Assembly (NCBI GenBank): GCA_046732855.1
Contig: JBKPNX010000215.1
Span: 1 to 36,725, forward strand
Direction of reading: 5' to 3'
Length of the DNA: 36,725 nucleotides
From: JBKPNX01 sp046732855
GTDB lineage: Bacteria > Pseudomonadota > Alphaproteobacteria > Geminicoccales > Geminicoccaceae
Of the stretch, positions 8,283 to 16,773 are shown in pieces. Position 1 is the first letter of the stretch. Every line of letters starts with the position of its first letter. Under the pieces are notes generated by a model. The model was given only the letters and a program-made list of their open reading frames with translations. It was not told where the DNA came from and searched no databases. Made by a program: the position numbers and the translations under genes.

Positions 8283-9305
8283 GTGGCGGCACTGGATGCA
8301 CAGGCACCGGCAGAACCACTGGAGTTCACGCCTGAGGTGGCGGAGCGCACATGGCCCTTGTACGAGCGGGTGAAGCGCGTCATTCCGGCATTCGAATGGC
8401 CGGCCTTCGCGCCCGAGGTCGATGCCATCCTGCGTCTCAAACGCGAGCGCAATGCCGTCGTTCTGGCGCACAACTACCAGACCCCGGAAATCTTCCATGG
8501 GGTTGCCGACATCGTCGGGGATTCCCTGGCGCTTGCGCAGCGCGCTGCCGCGACCGATGCCGATGTGATCGTCCTGGCCGGCGTGCATTTCATGGCCGAG
8601 ACGGCAAAGCTCGTGAATCCCGACAAGACGGTGCTTATTCCGGATCTTCGGGCCGGCTGCTCCCTGGCCGCCTCGATTACCGGCGCCGATGTCCGGCTCT
8701 TGCGAGAAGCCTATCCCGGCGTACCGGTAGTCACCTATGTCAACACCTCCGCCGAGGTGAAGGCGGAAGCTGACATCTGCTGCACCTCCGGCAACGCCGT
8801 GAAAGTGGTCGAGTCGCTCGGGGCAGAGCGGGTCGTATTCATCCCTGACGAGTATCTGGCCAAGTACGTGGCCAAGCAAACGAGAGTCGAGATCATCGGC
8901 TGGCACGGTCGCTGTGAGGTGCACGAACGCTTCACGGGCGAGGACATTCGCCGGTACCGACAAGGGTTCGACGGCCTCGTTGTCCTCGCTCATCCGGAAT
9001 GCCCGCCGGACGTGCTCGAGGCCGCTGACTTCGTCGGCTCCACGGCGCAGATGATCGACTATGTGAAATCGGGTCGGCCGGCGCGGGTGGTCATGCTGAC
9101 CGAGTGCTCGATGAGCGACAACGTCGCCGCCGAGGTGCCCGACGTTGAGTTCGTGCGTCCGTGCAATCTTTGTCCGCACATGAAGCGGATCACGCTCCCC
9201 AAGATCCGACGCGCGCTCGAGACCCTGCAACCGGAGGTGAAGGTCGATCCAGAGATCGCCGCTCGGGCAAGGGCCGCCGTCGACCGCATGCTCGCGGTGA
9301 GGTAG
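8283..9305 (+). CDS. nadA: Quinolinate synthase A
   Basis: NadA condenses iminoaspartate with dihydroxyacetone phosphate to quinolinate using a [4Fe-4S] cluster. The three cluster cysteines are in their usual settings: PDLRAGCSLA (C126), LAHPEC (C240) and CNLCPHMK (C297). AHNYQ near the N-terminus and TSGNAVKVV are also present. I place the start at GTG 8283 because AGGGGG lies 5-7 bases ahead and the 340-residue product fits the family. The open frame runs back to 8169, but that would put both operators and the terminator hairpin inside the gene. Neighbours are nadQ and nadC; nadB, usually in this cluster, is missing. Confidence 0.93.
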   Translation: MAALDAQAPAEPLEFTPEVAERTWPLYERVKRVIPAFEWPAFAPEVDAILRLKRERNAVVLAHNYQTPEIFHGVADIVGDSLALAQRAAATDADVIVLAGVHFMAETAKLVNPDKTVLIPDLRAGCSLAASITGADVRLLREAYPGVPVVTYVNTSAEVKAEADICCTSGNAVKVVESLGAERVVFIPDEYLAKYVAKQTRVEIIGWHGRCEVHERFTGEDIRRYRQGFDGLVVLAHPECPPDVLEAADFVGSTAQMIDYVKSGRPARVVMLTECSMSDNVAAEVPDVEFVRPCNLCPHMKRITLPKIRRALETLQPEVKVDPEIAARARAAVDRMLAVR

Positions 9306-9428
9306 CAACCAGGAACCGCGCGTTGGGTCGAGACCGCATCCCAGCGGAACGTCGACCTCACCCTGGACGAAGTCCGCGGACTTGTTGGCTCCCTGCGGAC
9401 GGAGGACGCGAAAACTGGCGGGTGCACA
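9306..9428 (+). other. In-frame remnant between nadA and nadC, possibly the end of a lost nadB
   Basis: From the nadA stop to the nadC start there is no further stop in the shared frame. The translation contains VETASQRNVDLTLDEVRGL, which looks more like real protein than random sequence. In many alphaproteobacteria nadB lies between nadA and nadC, so this may be its last codons after a deletion. I cannot match it confidently to NadB, and it may be chance. Confidence 0.25.
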
Positions 9429-10298
9429 ATGACAACCATCAACTCCCTTCCCGCAATCCTTTTCGAGCCGGTCGTGAGATCGGCACTCCTCGAGGATCTC
9501 GGACGCGCCGGCGATATCACCACGGACGCCGTGGTGCCCCCCGGAACAGTCATGGAGGGCGCGATCACCGCACGCGAAGCGGGTACGATCGCCGGAGCTG
9601 ATGCGGCCGCTTTGGTTTTCCGCCTCCTCGATCCAAAGATCGAATGCCAGATCGAGCGTCCCGACGGCACGCGCGTAGCGCCCGGCGACGTGGTCATGCG
9701 TGTGGCAGGTTTCGCCCGGGCCATCCTGTCGGGGGAACGGGTTGCGCTCAACCTGCTTTGTCACCTCTCTGGCGTCGCCACGGCCACGGCGGCCCTGGTC
9801 GATGCGGTGAGGCCCTACCGGGCGGGCATCACCTGCACACGCAAGACGACGCCGGGCTTGCGGGCGCTGGAGAAGCACGCGGTGCGCGTAGGGGGAGGGT
9901 CGAACCACCGCTTCGGGCTCGACGACGCTGTTCTGATCAAGGACAACCATATTGCGATTGCCGGCGACATCAGGCAGGCGATTGAGCGCGCGCGGGACCG
10001 CGTCGGCCACCTGGTCAAGATCGAGGTCGAGGTCGACACGCTGGCTCAGCTCGAGCCGGCGTTGGCGGCGCGGCCGGATGCCATTCTCCTAGATAACATG
10101 AACCCCCATCAGTTGGGTGACGCCGTCAAGCTCACAAACGGACGTGCAGTCACTGAAGCGTCTGGTCGGGTGACCTTGGACACCGTGTCTCAAATTGCGG
10201 CCTCAGGCGTCGATTTGATCTCGGTCGGCTGGATAACGCACAGCGTCCCGAGCCTCGACCTCGGCCTCGACGTTCGGGATCGGACGACAGTGACTTGA
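9429..10298 (+). CDS. nadC: Nicotinate-nucleotide pyrophosphorylase (carboxylating)
   Basis: The 289-residue protein has the quinolinate phosphoribosyltransferase signatures in order: EDLGRAGDITTDAVVP, then CTRKTTPGLRALEKHAVRVG, then GGSNHRFGLDDAVLIKDNH, then EVEVDTLAQ, DAILLDNM and EASGRVTLDT, and SVGWITHS at the end. It converts quinolinate and PRPP to nicotinate mononucleotide, CO2 and PPi, the step after NadA. Key basic residues of the PRPP and quinolinate site (R-K in CTRKTTP, H and K in the next motifs) are present. Located 123 bases after nadA on the same strand, it is probably co-regulated by NadQ. Confidence 0.95.
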   Translation: MTTINSLPAILFEPVVRSALLEDLGRAGDITTDAVVPPGTVMEGAITAREAGTIAGADAAALVFRLLDPKIECQIERPDGTRVAPGDVVMRVAGFARAILSGERVALNLLCHLSGVATATAALVDAVRPYRAGITCTRKTTPGLRALEKHAVRVGGGSNHRFGLDDAVLIKDNHIAIAGDIRQAIERARDRVGHLVKIEVEVDTLAQLEPALAARPDAILLDNMNPHQLGDAVKLTNGRAVTEASGRVTLDTVSQIAASGVDLISVGWITHSVPSLDLGLDVRDRTTVT

Positions 10299-10396
10299 CC
10301 CCTGGTAGCGTTCCGTTGGAGTTCCCCGTAAGCAAATCCATGACCGCTCCCGGCGGGATTCATTCATTTCCTGGACCTGCTCCTGCCGGGGCGTAA

Positions 10397-11281
10397 CTAC
10401 GCTTTGCCCTCGAAGGCGTGGCGCATCCTGCGCAGCTCGAGGTCCATGAAATCCAGGAAGCCCCGCACCCGCGCCACGTGGCGCAAGTCGCGGTGCGTCA
10501 ACAGCCACAGCTCGGTCGACAGCTCGTCGAGGGGCGGCCGCACCCGCTGCAGCTCGGCTGCCGCGTCGCCGAGGAAACAGGGCAGGGCTACAAGGCCGAC
10601 CCCGGCTTGGGCGGCCGCCATCATCCCGAGCACGGTGTTCGTCCGCAGCACCGGCCGCACGCCCGGCACGGTCGTCCGCAACCAGCGAGCCGAGGGCAGG
10701 TGTGCCAAACTGTCGTCCGGTGCCACCCAAGCGTGCGCGGCCAGATCATCGACTGGGAGCCTGCCGCTCAGGTACGTCGTCGACCCGTAAAGGGCCGTGG
10801 CGACACGGCAGACCCGACGGCCGACCAGTGTCTCGGGTGGGAAGCGGGTCGGCCGGATTGCCACGTCGGCGTCGCGCTTACTCAGACTAAAGAACTCATT
10901 CGCCGCGATCACTTCCAGCTCGATCTCGGGGTATGCGTCGCGAAAGGAGGCCAATGCAGGCGCTAGCGCGCCTGTCAGGAGCGTGTCGGTGGTCGTCACC
11001 CGGACTGTCCCGTACGGCCGGGTGTCGCGGCCGGCTAAGTGCTGCTCGAGGCTGTCGACCTCGGCCCCCAGGCGCTCGGCGAGCGCCACTGCCTCCTCGC
11101 CGGCGGGCGTCGGCGTGTAGCCGTCGCGGTGCCGCTCGAACAACCTGACCCCAAGACGTTCCTCGATCAGCCTGACCCGTCGAAAGACGGTCGAGTGGTT
11201 GACGCCGAGCGCGCGGACGGCGGCAGACAGCGTTCGGCTATGGCCGAGCGCGAGCACGTAGCGGAGGTCATCCCAGTCCAT
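10397..11281 (-). CDS. LysR-family transcriptional regulator
   Basis: The 294-residue protein starts MDWDDLRYVLALGHSRTLSA and has the LysR HTH (AAVRALGVNHSTVFRRVRLI, about residues 20-40), followed by a linker helix and a periplasmic-binding-like effector domain. It is transcribed away from the GST and hydroquinone reductase genes, the usual LysR arrangement, so these are its likely targets. It converges on nadC, with about 100 bases between the stops; a CCCGGC/GCCGGG pair there could form a weak bidirectional terminator. Ligand unknown. Confidence 0.88.
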   Translation of the reverse strand: MDWDDLRYVLALGHSRTLSAAVRALGVNHSTVFRRVRLIEERLGVRLFERHRDGYTPTPAGEEAVALAERLGAEVDSLEQHLAGRDTRPYGTVRVTTTDTLLTGALAPALASFRDAYPEIELEVIAANEFFSLSKRDADVAIRPTRFPPETLVGRRVCRVATALYGSTTYLSGRLPVDDLAAHAWVAPDDSLAHLPSARWLRTTVPGVRPVLRTNTVLGMMAAAQAGVGLVALPCFLGDAAAELQRVRPPLDELSTELWLLTHRDLRHVARVRGFLDFMDLELRRMRHAFEGKA

Positions 11282-11472
11282 CGCTGTGCGTCAGCGCAAA
11301 ATAGCTTTCCGATTATGCCGATTGGTCGTGCGCAGCGCCACAGCCTAGGCTGCCCGCGTCCCGTCATACCAAGCGAGGAGGTTTGAGGATGACGACCCGG
11401 AGGACTGCGCCTGCTTCGCCTTCAATGACGAGCACAGCAACTCCGAAGTCCCAGAGTGGGCGGAAGGAACGG

Positions 11473-12165
11473 ATGATGATCGCCTGCCACCTCGAGCTCG
11501 TGAGTCACCACCTGTGCCCCTATGTGCAGCGCGCGGTGATCACTCTGGCCGAAAAGGCCATCCGACACCATCGGAGGTACGTCGACCTCACCCACAAGCC
11601 GGACTGGTTCAACGCGATCTCGCCGCTCGGCAAGGTGCCCCTGCTGCGCGTCCGCGCGGATGGACGGGAGTCCGTGCTGTTCGAGAGCGCGGCCATTTGT
11701 GAGTACCTGGACGAGACGACAGCCGGCCAGCTGCATCCGGATGACCCGCTGGAACGGGCGCGACACCGCGCCTGGATGGAGTTCGCGTCTGCCGTGCTGG
11801 ACGATGTGGCCAGGTTTTACAGTGCGGAGGACGAGGGGACGTTCGCGGCCAAGCGCCAACGTCTCGTCGAGAGATTCACTTGGTTGGAGCAGAACCTGGG
11901 GCCCGGGCCCTACTTCGCCGGCGAGCGCTTCTCGCTGGTCGATACTGCTTTCGGGCCACTGTTCCGCTACTTCGATGTGGTTGAACGAATCGGCGAGTTC
12001 GGCTTCTTCCATGACCTTCCCGCCGTGATCGCTTACCGCCAGGCGCTCGCTGAGCGGCCGTCGGTACGCGAGGCGGTGGGCACCGACTACCAGGGGCGGC
12101 TCGTCGACTTCCTAAGGCGGCGGGGCTCGTACCTTTCGGCGCTGATCCCGGCGGCAGCTGCATAA
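11473..12165 (+). CDS. Glutathione S-transferase (CPYVQ-type)
   Basis: A thioredoxin-fold GST of 230 residues from ATG 11473. The N-terminal domain holds HHLCPYVQRAVITLAEK, a Cys-type active site like omega/beta-class enzymes, then GKVPLLRV and the ESAAICEYLDE glutathione-binding motif. The all-helical C-terminal domain follows (about 90-215). The open frame extends to 11383, with an ATG at 11389 after GAGGAG, but the extra 28 residues are Ser/Thr/Arg-rich, and GGAAGG precedes 11473, so I prefer the later start. The next gene begins 10 bases downstream and belongs to a related family, suggesting a glutathione-dependent detoxification operon. Confidence 0.85.
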   Translation: MMIACHLELVSHHLCPYVQRAVITLAEKAIRHHRRYVDLTHKPDWFNAISPLGKVPLLRVRADGRESVLFESAAICEYLDETTAGQLHPDDPLERARHRAWMEFASAVLDDVARFYSAEDEGTFAAKRQRLVERFTWLEQNLGPGPYFAGERFSLVDTAFGPLFRYFDVVERIGEFGFFHDLPAVIAYRQALAERPSVREAVGTDYQGRLVDFLRRRGSYLSALIPAAAA

Positions 12166-12175
12166 GGGGAGCACC

Positions 12176-13170
12176 ATGGCCGGGATCAAGGCGCTCGTCG
12201 GCGGCTTCTGGCGCGCCGAGGTCGAAGACACACCCGAGCTTCGAATCGAGTTCACCAAGCACATCGGCCGCTTCCGCGGACAGGTAGTCGCCGATGGCTC
12301 GTCGACCCATCGGCCGAGGCCCACCGCTACCACCTCTACGTGTCCTACGCCTGCCCCTGGGCGCACCGGACAATCCTCTACCGCAAGCTCAAGGGCCTGG
12401 AGGACGTGGTCTCGATGTCGGTGCTGCACCCTCGCTGGGGCGGTCCGGACGGCTGGACGTTCGGCGACACGGAGATGAGCACCGTCGACCACGTCGCCGG
12501 CCGGCGCTTCCTCCACGAGGTCTATCGGTCGGCAGCACCCGATTTCAGCGGCAGGGTCACCGTACCAGTGCTGTGGGAAAAGGAGAGCGGCACGATCGTT
12601 AGCAACGAGAGCGCCGAGATCATCCGGATGCTTAACACGGTGTTCAACGGCTGCGGCGGCGACGCCGCGGTGGATTTCTACCCCGCCTGGAAGCGGGTGG
12701 AGATCGACCAGCTCAACGCGATGCTGCTCCCGAAGGTGTGCGCTGGTGTCTACCGTGCCGGCTTTGCCCGCTCGCAACCGGCTTACGATCAGGCGGTGGC
12801 CGACCTGTTTGTGACCCTCGACCGGCTCGAAGACCTGCTCGGCGACGGCCGTCCTTACCTGCTCGGCAGGCGGGTCACGGAGAGTGACTGGCATCTGTTC
12901 ACGACCTTGTGCCGCTTCGACATCGCCTACCACGGAGCGCTGAAGTGCAACCTGCGGCGCCTGATCGACTACCCACAACTCTCGGCTTACGCCCGCCGAC
13001 TGCACGCCCTGCCCGGCGTAGCCGAGACCGTGCGGCTCGACCACGTCACGCGGCACTACTACGACGTCCTGCCTGAGATCAACCCGAGGATCATGCCGGT
13101 TGGCCCGGCGGTCGACTACCGTGGGGCACTGACGGGAGGCACATCTGCCACAGCGTACAGGGCGGCGTAG
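12176..13170 (+). pseudogene. Glutathionyl-hydroquinone reductase (xi-class GST, YqjG-like), one frameshift
   Basis: The family's N-terminus (MAGIKALVGGFW...FRGQVVADGSS) is read from ATG 12176. The rest, beginning SAEAHRYHLYVSYACPWAHR with the catalytic Cys of the CPWA motif, is in another frame. The switch lies at about 12300-12312 and amounts to one missing base. The combined length of about 330 residues is normal, and the rest is intact: helical C-terminal domain with SDWHLFTTLCRFD and the YPQL/LPGV ends. These enzymes reduce glutathionyl-hydroquinones to hydroquinones. Because only one base is missing, this may be a sequencing error in a working gene. Confidence 0.8.
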
Positions 13171-13499
13171 CCTGGCGGGCGCTCATCGCTCTCACCAAGG
13201 TGCCTGACCAGCATCCCCCGCGCCGCGATCAGGATCCCCTGAGCCTGCACCTGGCCTGCCGGGCTCGATTGATCTGGATCATTGCGCGGCCGGTGAGAAG
13301 AACCCATCAAGTGCCGAGTCGTTCTGACTCGGCGGGAGCACTCAGCACAGATCGCGAGACCGAGGCTTTCGTTCTCGACATCCTGCGCTGACACAACGTC
13401 CTGACTCACCCGGCAGCGCCCTCTTCACGCCGCGCGCCCTCAGCTGGTAGCTGATCTGCCCGCGGGAATAGAAGACGGCCCCGCGTCCGGCGCACCCGC

Positions 13500-13615
13500 G
13501 CCCGACCCGCGCCCCGCTGCTCTGGCACGTCATCGGCCAAGCCCTCGACGCCTTTCCGCCCACCGAGTGCGCCTACTACTTCGCCCATGCCGGCTATGGT
13601 CCGTCTAACCGGAAA
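13500..13615 (+). mobile_element. IS630-family transposase 3' remnant
   Basis: The plus strand encodes LWHVIGQALDAFPPTECAYY followed by FAHAGYGPS, the typical end of IS630-type transposases (a helix, then TPAEC..YFA.AGY). The DDE catalytic part is missing, so it is a scar. The sequence just after, AAACGCTCTAGAG, may be part of the element's terminal repeat, but I cannot define its end. The preceding gap from 13171 shows no other supportable gene. Confidence 0.65.
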
Positions 13616-13687
13616 CGCTCTAGAGGCGAGCGGCGACGCTTCCTGATCGGCGGGCCCAGGCCTGAGCGGCGCACGCGAAGGACTTCA

Positions 13688-14572
13688 TCAGGCGGCGCGG
13701 CGGTACCGGGCCGCGAATTGCTCGCGGATATGGCGCGCAAGCTCGACTGCGATATCCGAGGGGCCCACATTCGGCAGATAGAGATTGATATGAAACATTG
13801 GCAGCGGTGGCAGCCCGTCCCCAGCACCCAAGACTTTGAGCGTGTCCGGCACCGTCGAGGCGAGCAACGGCACGACGGCGAGGTCGGCCTCAACCGCTGC
13901 GCACTCCGCCAACATGTTGCTGATCTCGCAGACCGGCCGCCAGTCGCGCCCGGCGTGGTTCAACGCCTCGATGGCGAATGGCCGGAAGGCGCAGTCCTCG
14001 CCGCCGATCGACACCGGTAGCGGATTGCGCTTGTAGGCGCGGCCGTCGCGCGCCCCTACCCAGACCAACGGATCGGGCAGCAACGTCTCACCGTGCGGCG
14101 CGCAGGCGCGTTCGGTGGTCAGGATCAGGTCGACTTCACGACGGTCCAGCGCCCGCAACAGATTTACCGAGGTGCGGCAGTCCAGCGAGACGCGCACGCC
14201 GGGCCAAGCCTGGTCGAAGCTTTTGAGGACCGGGGGCATGTACGGACCGACGACATCGTGCGGCACGCCCAGGCGCACTTCACCTGTGAAATCTGGCGCG
14301 GTCATCAGCGCCCAGACTTCATCGTTGAGAGCCAGGAGACGTCGCGCGCGGACCAGGAGCCGCTCGCCGCTCGGGGTAAGGCGCAGGCCGCGGCGGTCGC
14401 GCTCGAACAGCTGCCGACCGAACGTGTCCTCGAGCCGCTTCACCTGCTGGCTCACCGCCGCCTGCGTCAGGTTGACGAGGCGCGCGGCGCTGGTCATCCC
14501 GCCGGTTTCGGCGGCAGCGACGAAGGCCCTGAGAAGGGCGGTGTCAATGTTGTGTGGCAACGTTCCCTCCAT
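13688..14572 (-). CDS. LysR-family transcriptional regulator
   Basis: The 294-residue protein has a LysR HTH at the N-terminus (AARLVNLTQAAVSQQVKRLE, about residues 28-47) and an effector domain with GEVRLGVPHDVVGPYMPPVL. The ATG at 14572 lacks an SD sequence; TTG at 14560, placed after GGAGGG, is an equally good start and gives the usual N-terminus (...DTALLRAFV). It is divergent from a DUF1127 gene, with an inverted repeat between them. Regulated function unknown. Confidence 0.86.
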   Translation of the reverse strand: MEGTLPHNIDTALLRAFVAAAETGGMTSAARLVNLTQAAVSQQVKRLEDTFGRQLFERDRRGLRLTPSGERLLVRARRLLALNDEVWALMTAPDFTGEVRLGVPHDVVGPYMPPVLKSFDQAWPGVRVSLDCRTSVNLLRALDRREVDLILTTERACAPHGETLLPDPLVWVGARDGRAYKRNPLPVSIGGEDCAFRPFAIEALNHAGRDWRPVCEISNMLAECAAVEADLAVVPLLASTVPDTLKVLGAGDGLPPLPMFHINLYLPNVGPSDIAVELARHIREQFAARYRRAA

Positions 14573-14617
14573 AACGGGTGATAATCAGCCATATAATGAA
14601 CATTCGCTTTCGTTATG
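14570..14617. promoter_or_regulatory. Divergent LysR/DUF1127 control region with CATAACG...CGTTATG dyad
   Basis: Arms CATAACG (14570-14576) and CGTTATG (14611-14617) flank 34 bases that are AT-rich against the GC-rich background. TATAAT at 14592-14597 could serve as a -10 box for the rightward gene. On the minus strand TTGCAT is followed about 16 bases later by CATTAT, a candidate promoter for the LysR gene. A LysR tetramer bridging both arms is plausible but inferred. Confidence 0.45.
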
Positions 14618-14699
14618 CAAGCCCCGTCGCTACCTTTCAGGCCGCATGCAGGGAACCGATAGCGCTGCTTCCCTGAACGCCAGCCCGATGGAGACTGCC

Positions 14700-14939
14700 A
14701 TGTACGAGGGCTCGATCATCCGTTCCGGCGCCCCGGGCCAACGCCAGGCGACGATCTTTGAGGACTGTCTGGCAGCGGCCTCGCGCAGCTTGGCGTGGCT
14801 GGTCGCCGCGATCGCCCATGAACTGCGCACCCGCCGCGACATGCGGCAGCTTGCGGCGATGGACGACCACATGCTGAAGGACATCGGCCTGTGCCGCTGC
14901 GAGATCGAGTCATGCGTGCGCCACGGCAGAGACGCCTGA
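14700..14939 (+). CDS. DUF1127 protein
   Basis: A 79-residue basic protein. The middle segment (ASRSLAWLVAAIAHEL) may be an amphipathic helix. The end is the DUF1127 signature TRRDMRQLAAMDDHMLKDIG followed by LCRCEIESCV. Start chosen at ATG 14700 because GGAG lies 6 bases ahead; ATG 14688 or 14646 are in frame. Small DUF1127 proteins in alphaproteobacteria have been linked to stress adaptation and RNA-related regulation. The divergent LysR gene is its probable controller. Confidence 0.75.
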   Translation: MYEGSIIRSGAPGQRQATIFEDCLAAASRSLAWLVAAIAHELRTRRDMRQLAAMDDHMLKDIGLCRCEIESCVRHGRDA

Positions 14940-15054
14940 GATAGCGGGCTTCGGCGTGCTGCGCGCCCCCGAACGACTCCCCACCCGAACCAGGTCGGGG
15001 GTGCACGCATCACGCGGCAGCGTGCTGAGACTAAACGCCATTCGAAGCTACCCA

Positions 15055-15245
15055 TCAGGAAGGTGACTACGCCGGTGCCGGTCGAAGGAGGCGTTGTCGG
15101 TGGCGCACTGCCCATGAGCGCAGGCACCTCGTTCCATTGGCGCAGGAAGCCGAACGGATCGGCGTTCCACCGGCGGATCATGGCCGGGGTCCAGGGCGCG
15201 GCGAAGCACGCGATGAGCGCGATGTCGCCATTGAAATCCTGGTGC
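15055..15245 (-). pseudogene. 3' end of a LamG-domain phage protein, copy 2
   Basis: The minus strand reads DFNGDIALIACFAAPWTPAM followed by IRRWNADPFGFLR, then a Pro/Thr-rich tail ending TFLMG. It is closely similar, at DNA and protein level, to copy 1 at 136-345. An indel has removed the stop codon seen in copy 1 and the upstream part is missing. It lies between a DUF1127 gene and a LysR gene with which it has no functional link, consistent with leftover prophage DNA. Confidence 0.62.
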
Positions 15246-15302
15246 CTAGAGAATCTTGGCCTGCGTTGCTCCTCCGCCTTTGGTGGGGACCTGGCACACG
15301 GG

Positions 15303-16226
15303 TCAGTTGGGCAGGACATTGGCTCCGAGCCGTTGCGCATCTAGCTCGGCCTCGCCGACCAGCCAGTCGCGGAAAGCGGTGATCTTCGGCAGATCAGCGG
15401 TCGCCCGGGGGCAGACGATCCAATAGGCGTAGGGCACCGGCAGCGCGGGGCCGAACGGCAGGCGTGCGATACGGCCGGCGAGGAGGTCCCAAGCGGCCAG
15501 CGCGGTGCGCGCGAGCGCCACGCCCTGGCCGTCGATGGCCGCGTCGATTGCCATGCTCGCCTGGTTGAACACAGGACCTCGCGCGAGGTCTGCCCCATCC
15601 ACGCCGGCCGCTTCGAGCCACTTCGCCCAGTCGAGCCGGTCATCCACGTGCAATAACACGTGGTGGCGGAGAGCAGCAGGCTCACGCAGCGCATGCCGGC
15701 CGCGCAGGAGCTTCGGGGCGCACACCGCGAACAGCGCCTCGGCGCACAGGCGCGTCACCTGCAGCCCAGGCAACCGACCGTCGCCGTGGCGGACCGCGAC
15801 ATCGATATCCTCGCGCGTGAAGTCGACGTGGTGCAGCGAGGCGCTGACGCGTAGGTCGATGCTCGGGTTGGCCTCGGTGAAGCGGCCGAGCCGGTGCACC
15901 AGCCACTTGGCGGCGAAATTCGGTGATGTGGTGACGGTGAGAACGCCGGCGCTCTGCCGTTGCAGCAGGCGCTCGGTACCGGCCGCGAGGCGGTCGAAGG
16001 CATCGCGCACCACCTCGAGGTACGAGCGCCCCGCCTCGGTGATCACGAGCCGCTGACGCTCACGTTGGAAGAGACGAAACCCGAGTTCGGCCTCGAGGGC
16101 CTTCATCTGGTGGCTGACGGCGCCCTGCGTAACGAACAGCTCCTCCGCTGCCCGGGTGAAGCTCTCATGGCGGGCGGCGGCCTCGAAGGCCTTGAGCGCA
16201 TTCAGGGACGGCAGTCGGCGCGGCAT
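15303..16226 (-). CDS. LysR-family regulator, GcvA type
   Basis: The 307-residue protein starts MPRRLPSLNALKAFEAAARH and has the GcvA-type HTH (AAEELFVTQGAVSHQMKALE, about residues 25-45). The effector domain includes LTVTTSPNFAAKWLVHRLG and DIDVAVRHGDG, both typical of GcvA-like regulators. The name describes the subfamily; no glycine-cleavage genes are nearby. It is divergent from the DUF1127 gene at 16361, repeating the layout seen at 13.7-14.9 kb. Confidence 0.88.
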   Translation of the reverse strand: MPRRLPSLNALKAFEAAARHESFTRAAEELFVTQGAVSHQMKALEAELGFRLFQRERQRLVITEAGRSYLEVVRDAFDRLAAGTERLLQRQSAGVLTVTTSPNFAAKWLVHRLGRFTEANPSIDLRVSASLHHVDFTREDIDVAVRHGDGRLPGLQVTRLCAEALFAVCAPKLLRGRHALREPAALRHHVLLHVDDRLDWAKWLEAAGVDGADLARGPVFNQASMAIDAAIDGQGVALARTALAAWDLLAGRIARLPFGPALPVPYAYWIVCPRATADLPKITAFRDWLVGEAELDAQRLGANVLPN

Positions 16227-16360
16227 GGCACGCGGCAGTTCATGAGAAAAACTCGGTCAGGTTAGAGAAATGATACTTTGCGCGCAAGCCGCTCGTGGGC
16301 TTATCGAGTCAGCTCCCGAGGGCTCGCCGACGGGCGTGGGTCGGCACTGGAGGATGAGAA

Positions 16361-16612
16361 ATGCTGCAAAACCTGGCCCATAGTTCGGGAACCGTGGGGC
16401 ACCGGGGAGACGCCCTTACTTGGCGTCTTTGGTGGCATTACGGCGGACTCACGCGCCTCGGCAGCGCAGCTCTGCGCATGATCTGGTTCTGGATGGAGCG
16501 GAGCCGGCAGCGGCGTGCGCTCGCCGACTTGGACGACCGGTTGCTCCGCGACATCGGGCTGACGCGGGATGAGGCGCGGCGCGAGTGTGCCAATCCGTTC
16601 TGGAAGCCCTAA
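16361..16612 (+). CDS. DUF1127 protein
   Basis: An 83-residue protein with a Trp-rich N-terminal half and the DUF1127 signature RSRQRRALADLDDRLLRDIG followed by LTRDEARREC. The ending NPFWKP is common in this family. It is divergent from the GcvA-type LysR gene, 134 bases away. No strong SD is seen beyond GGATGAG upstream. Confidence 0.82.
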   Translation: MLQNLAHSSGTVGHRGDALTWRLWWHYGGLTRLGSAALRMIWFWMERSRQRRALADLDDRLLRDIGLTRDEARRECANPFWKP

Positions 16613-16773
16613 ATCCGTGCGCGCTAGGTGACGCAAGCAGTCGCCGTACTGTAACGGCGCGCCGGTTCACCCGCGATGTCGCGCGGGTGTACGCCGGTGG
16701 CCTCGCGCCGCAGCGGGTGCGACGGCAGCGCGTCTGCCGGGGCTTGGCGCGGCCGCTTCACCCGGGTCCCGGG

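Noticed and set aside
7743..10010. Very long open frame (755 codons) on the minus strand opposite nadQ, nadA and nadC
   Set aside because: It mirrors the codon structure of three well-identified genes on the plus strand and has no family features.
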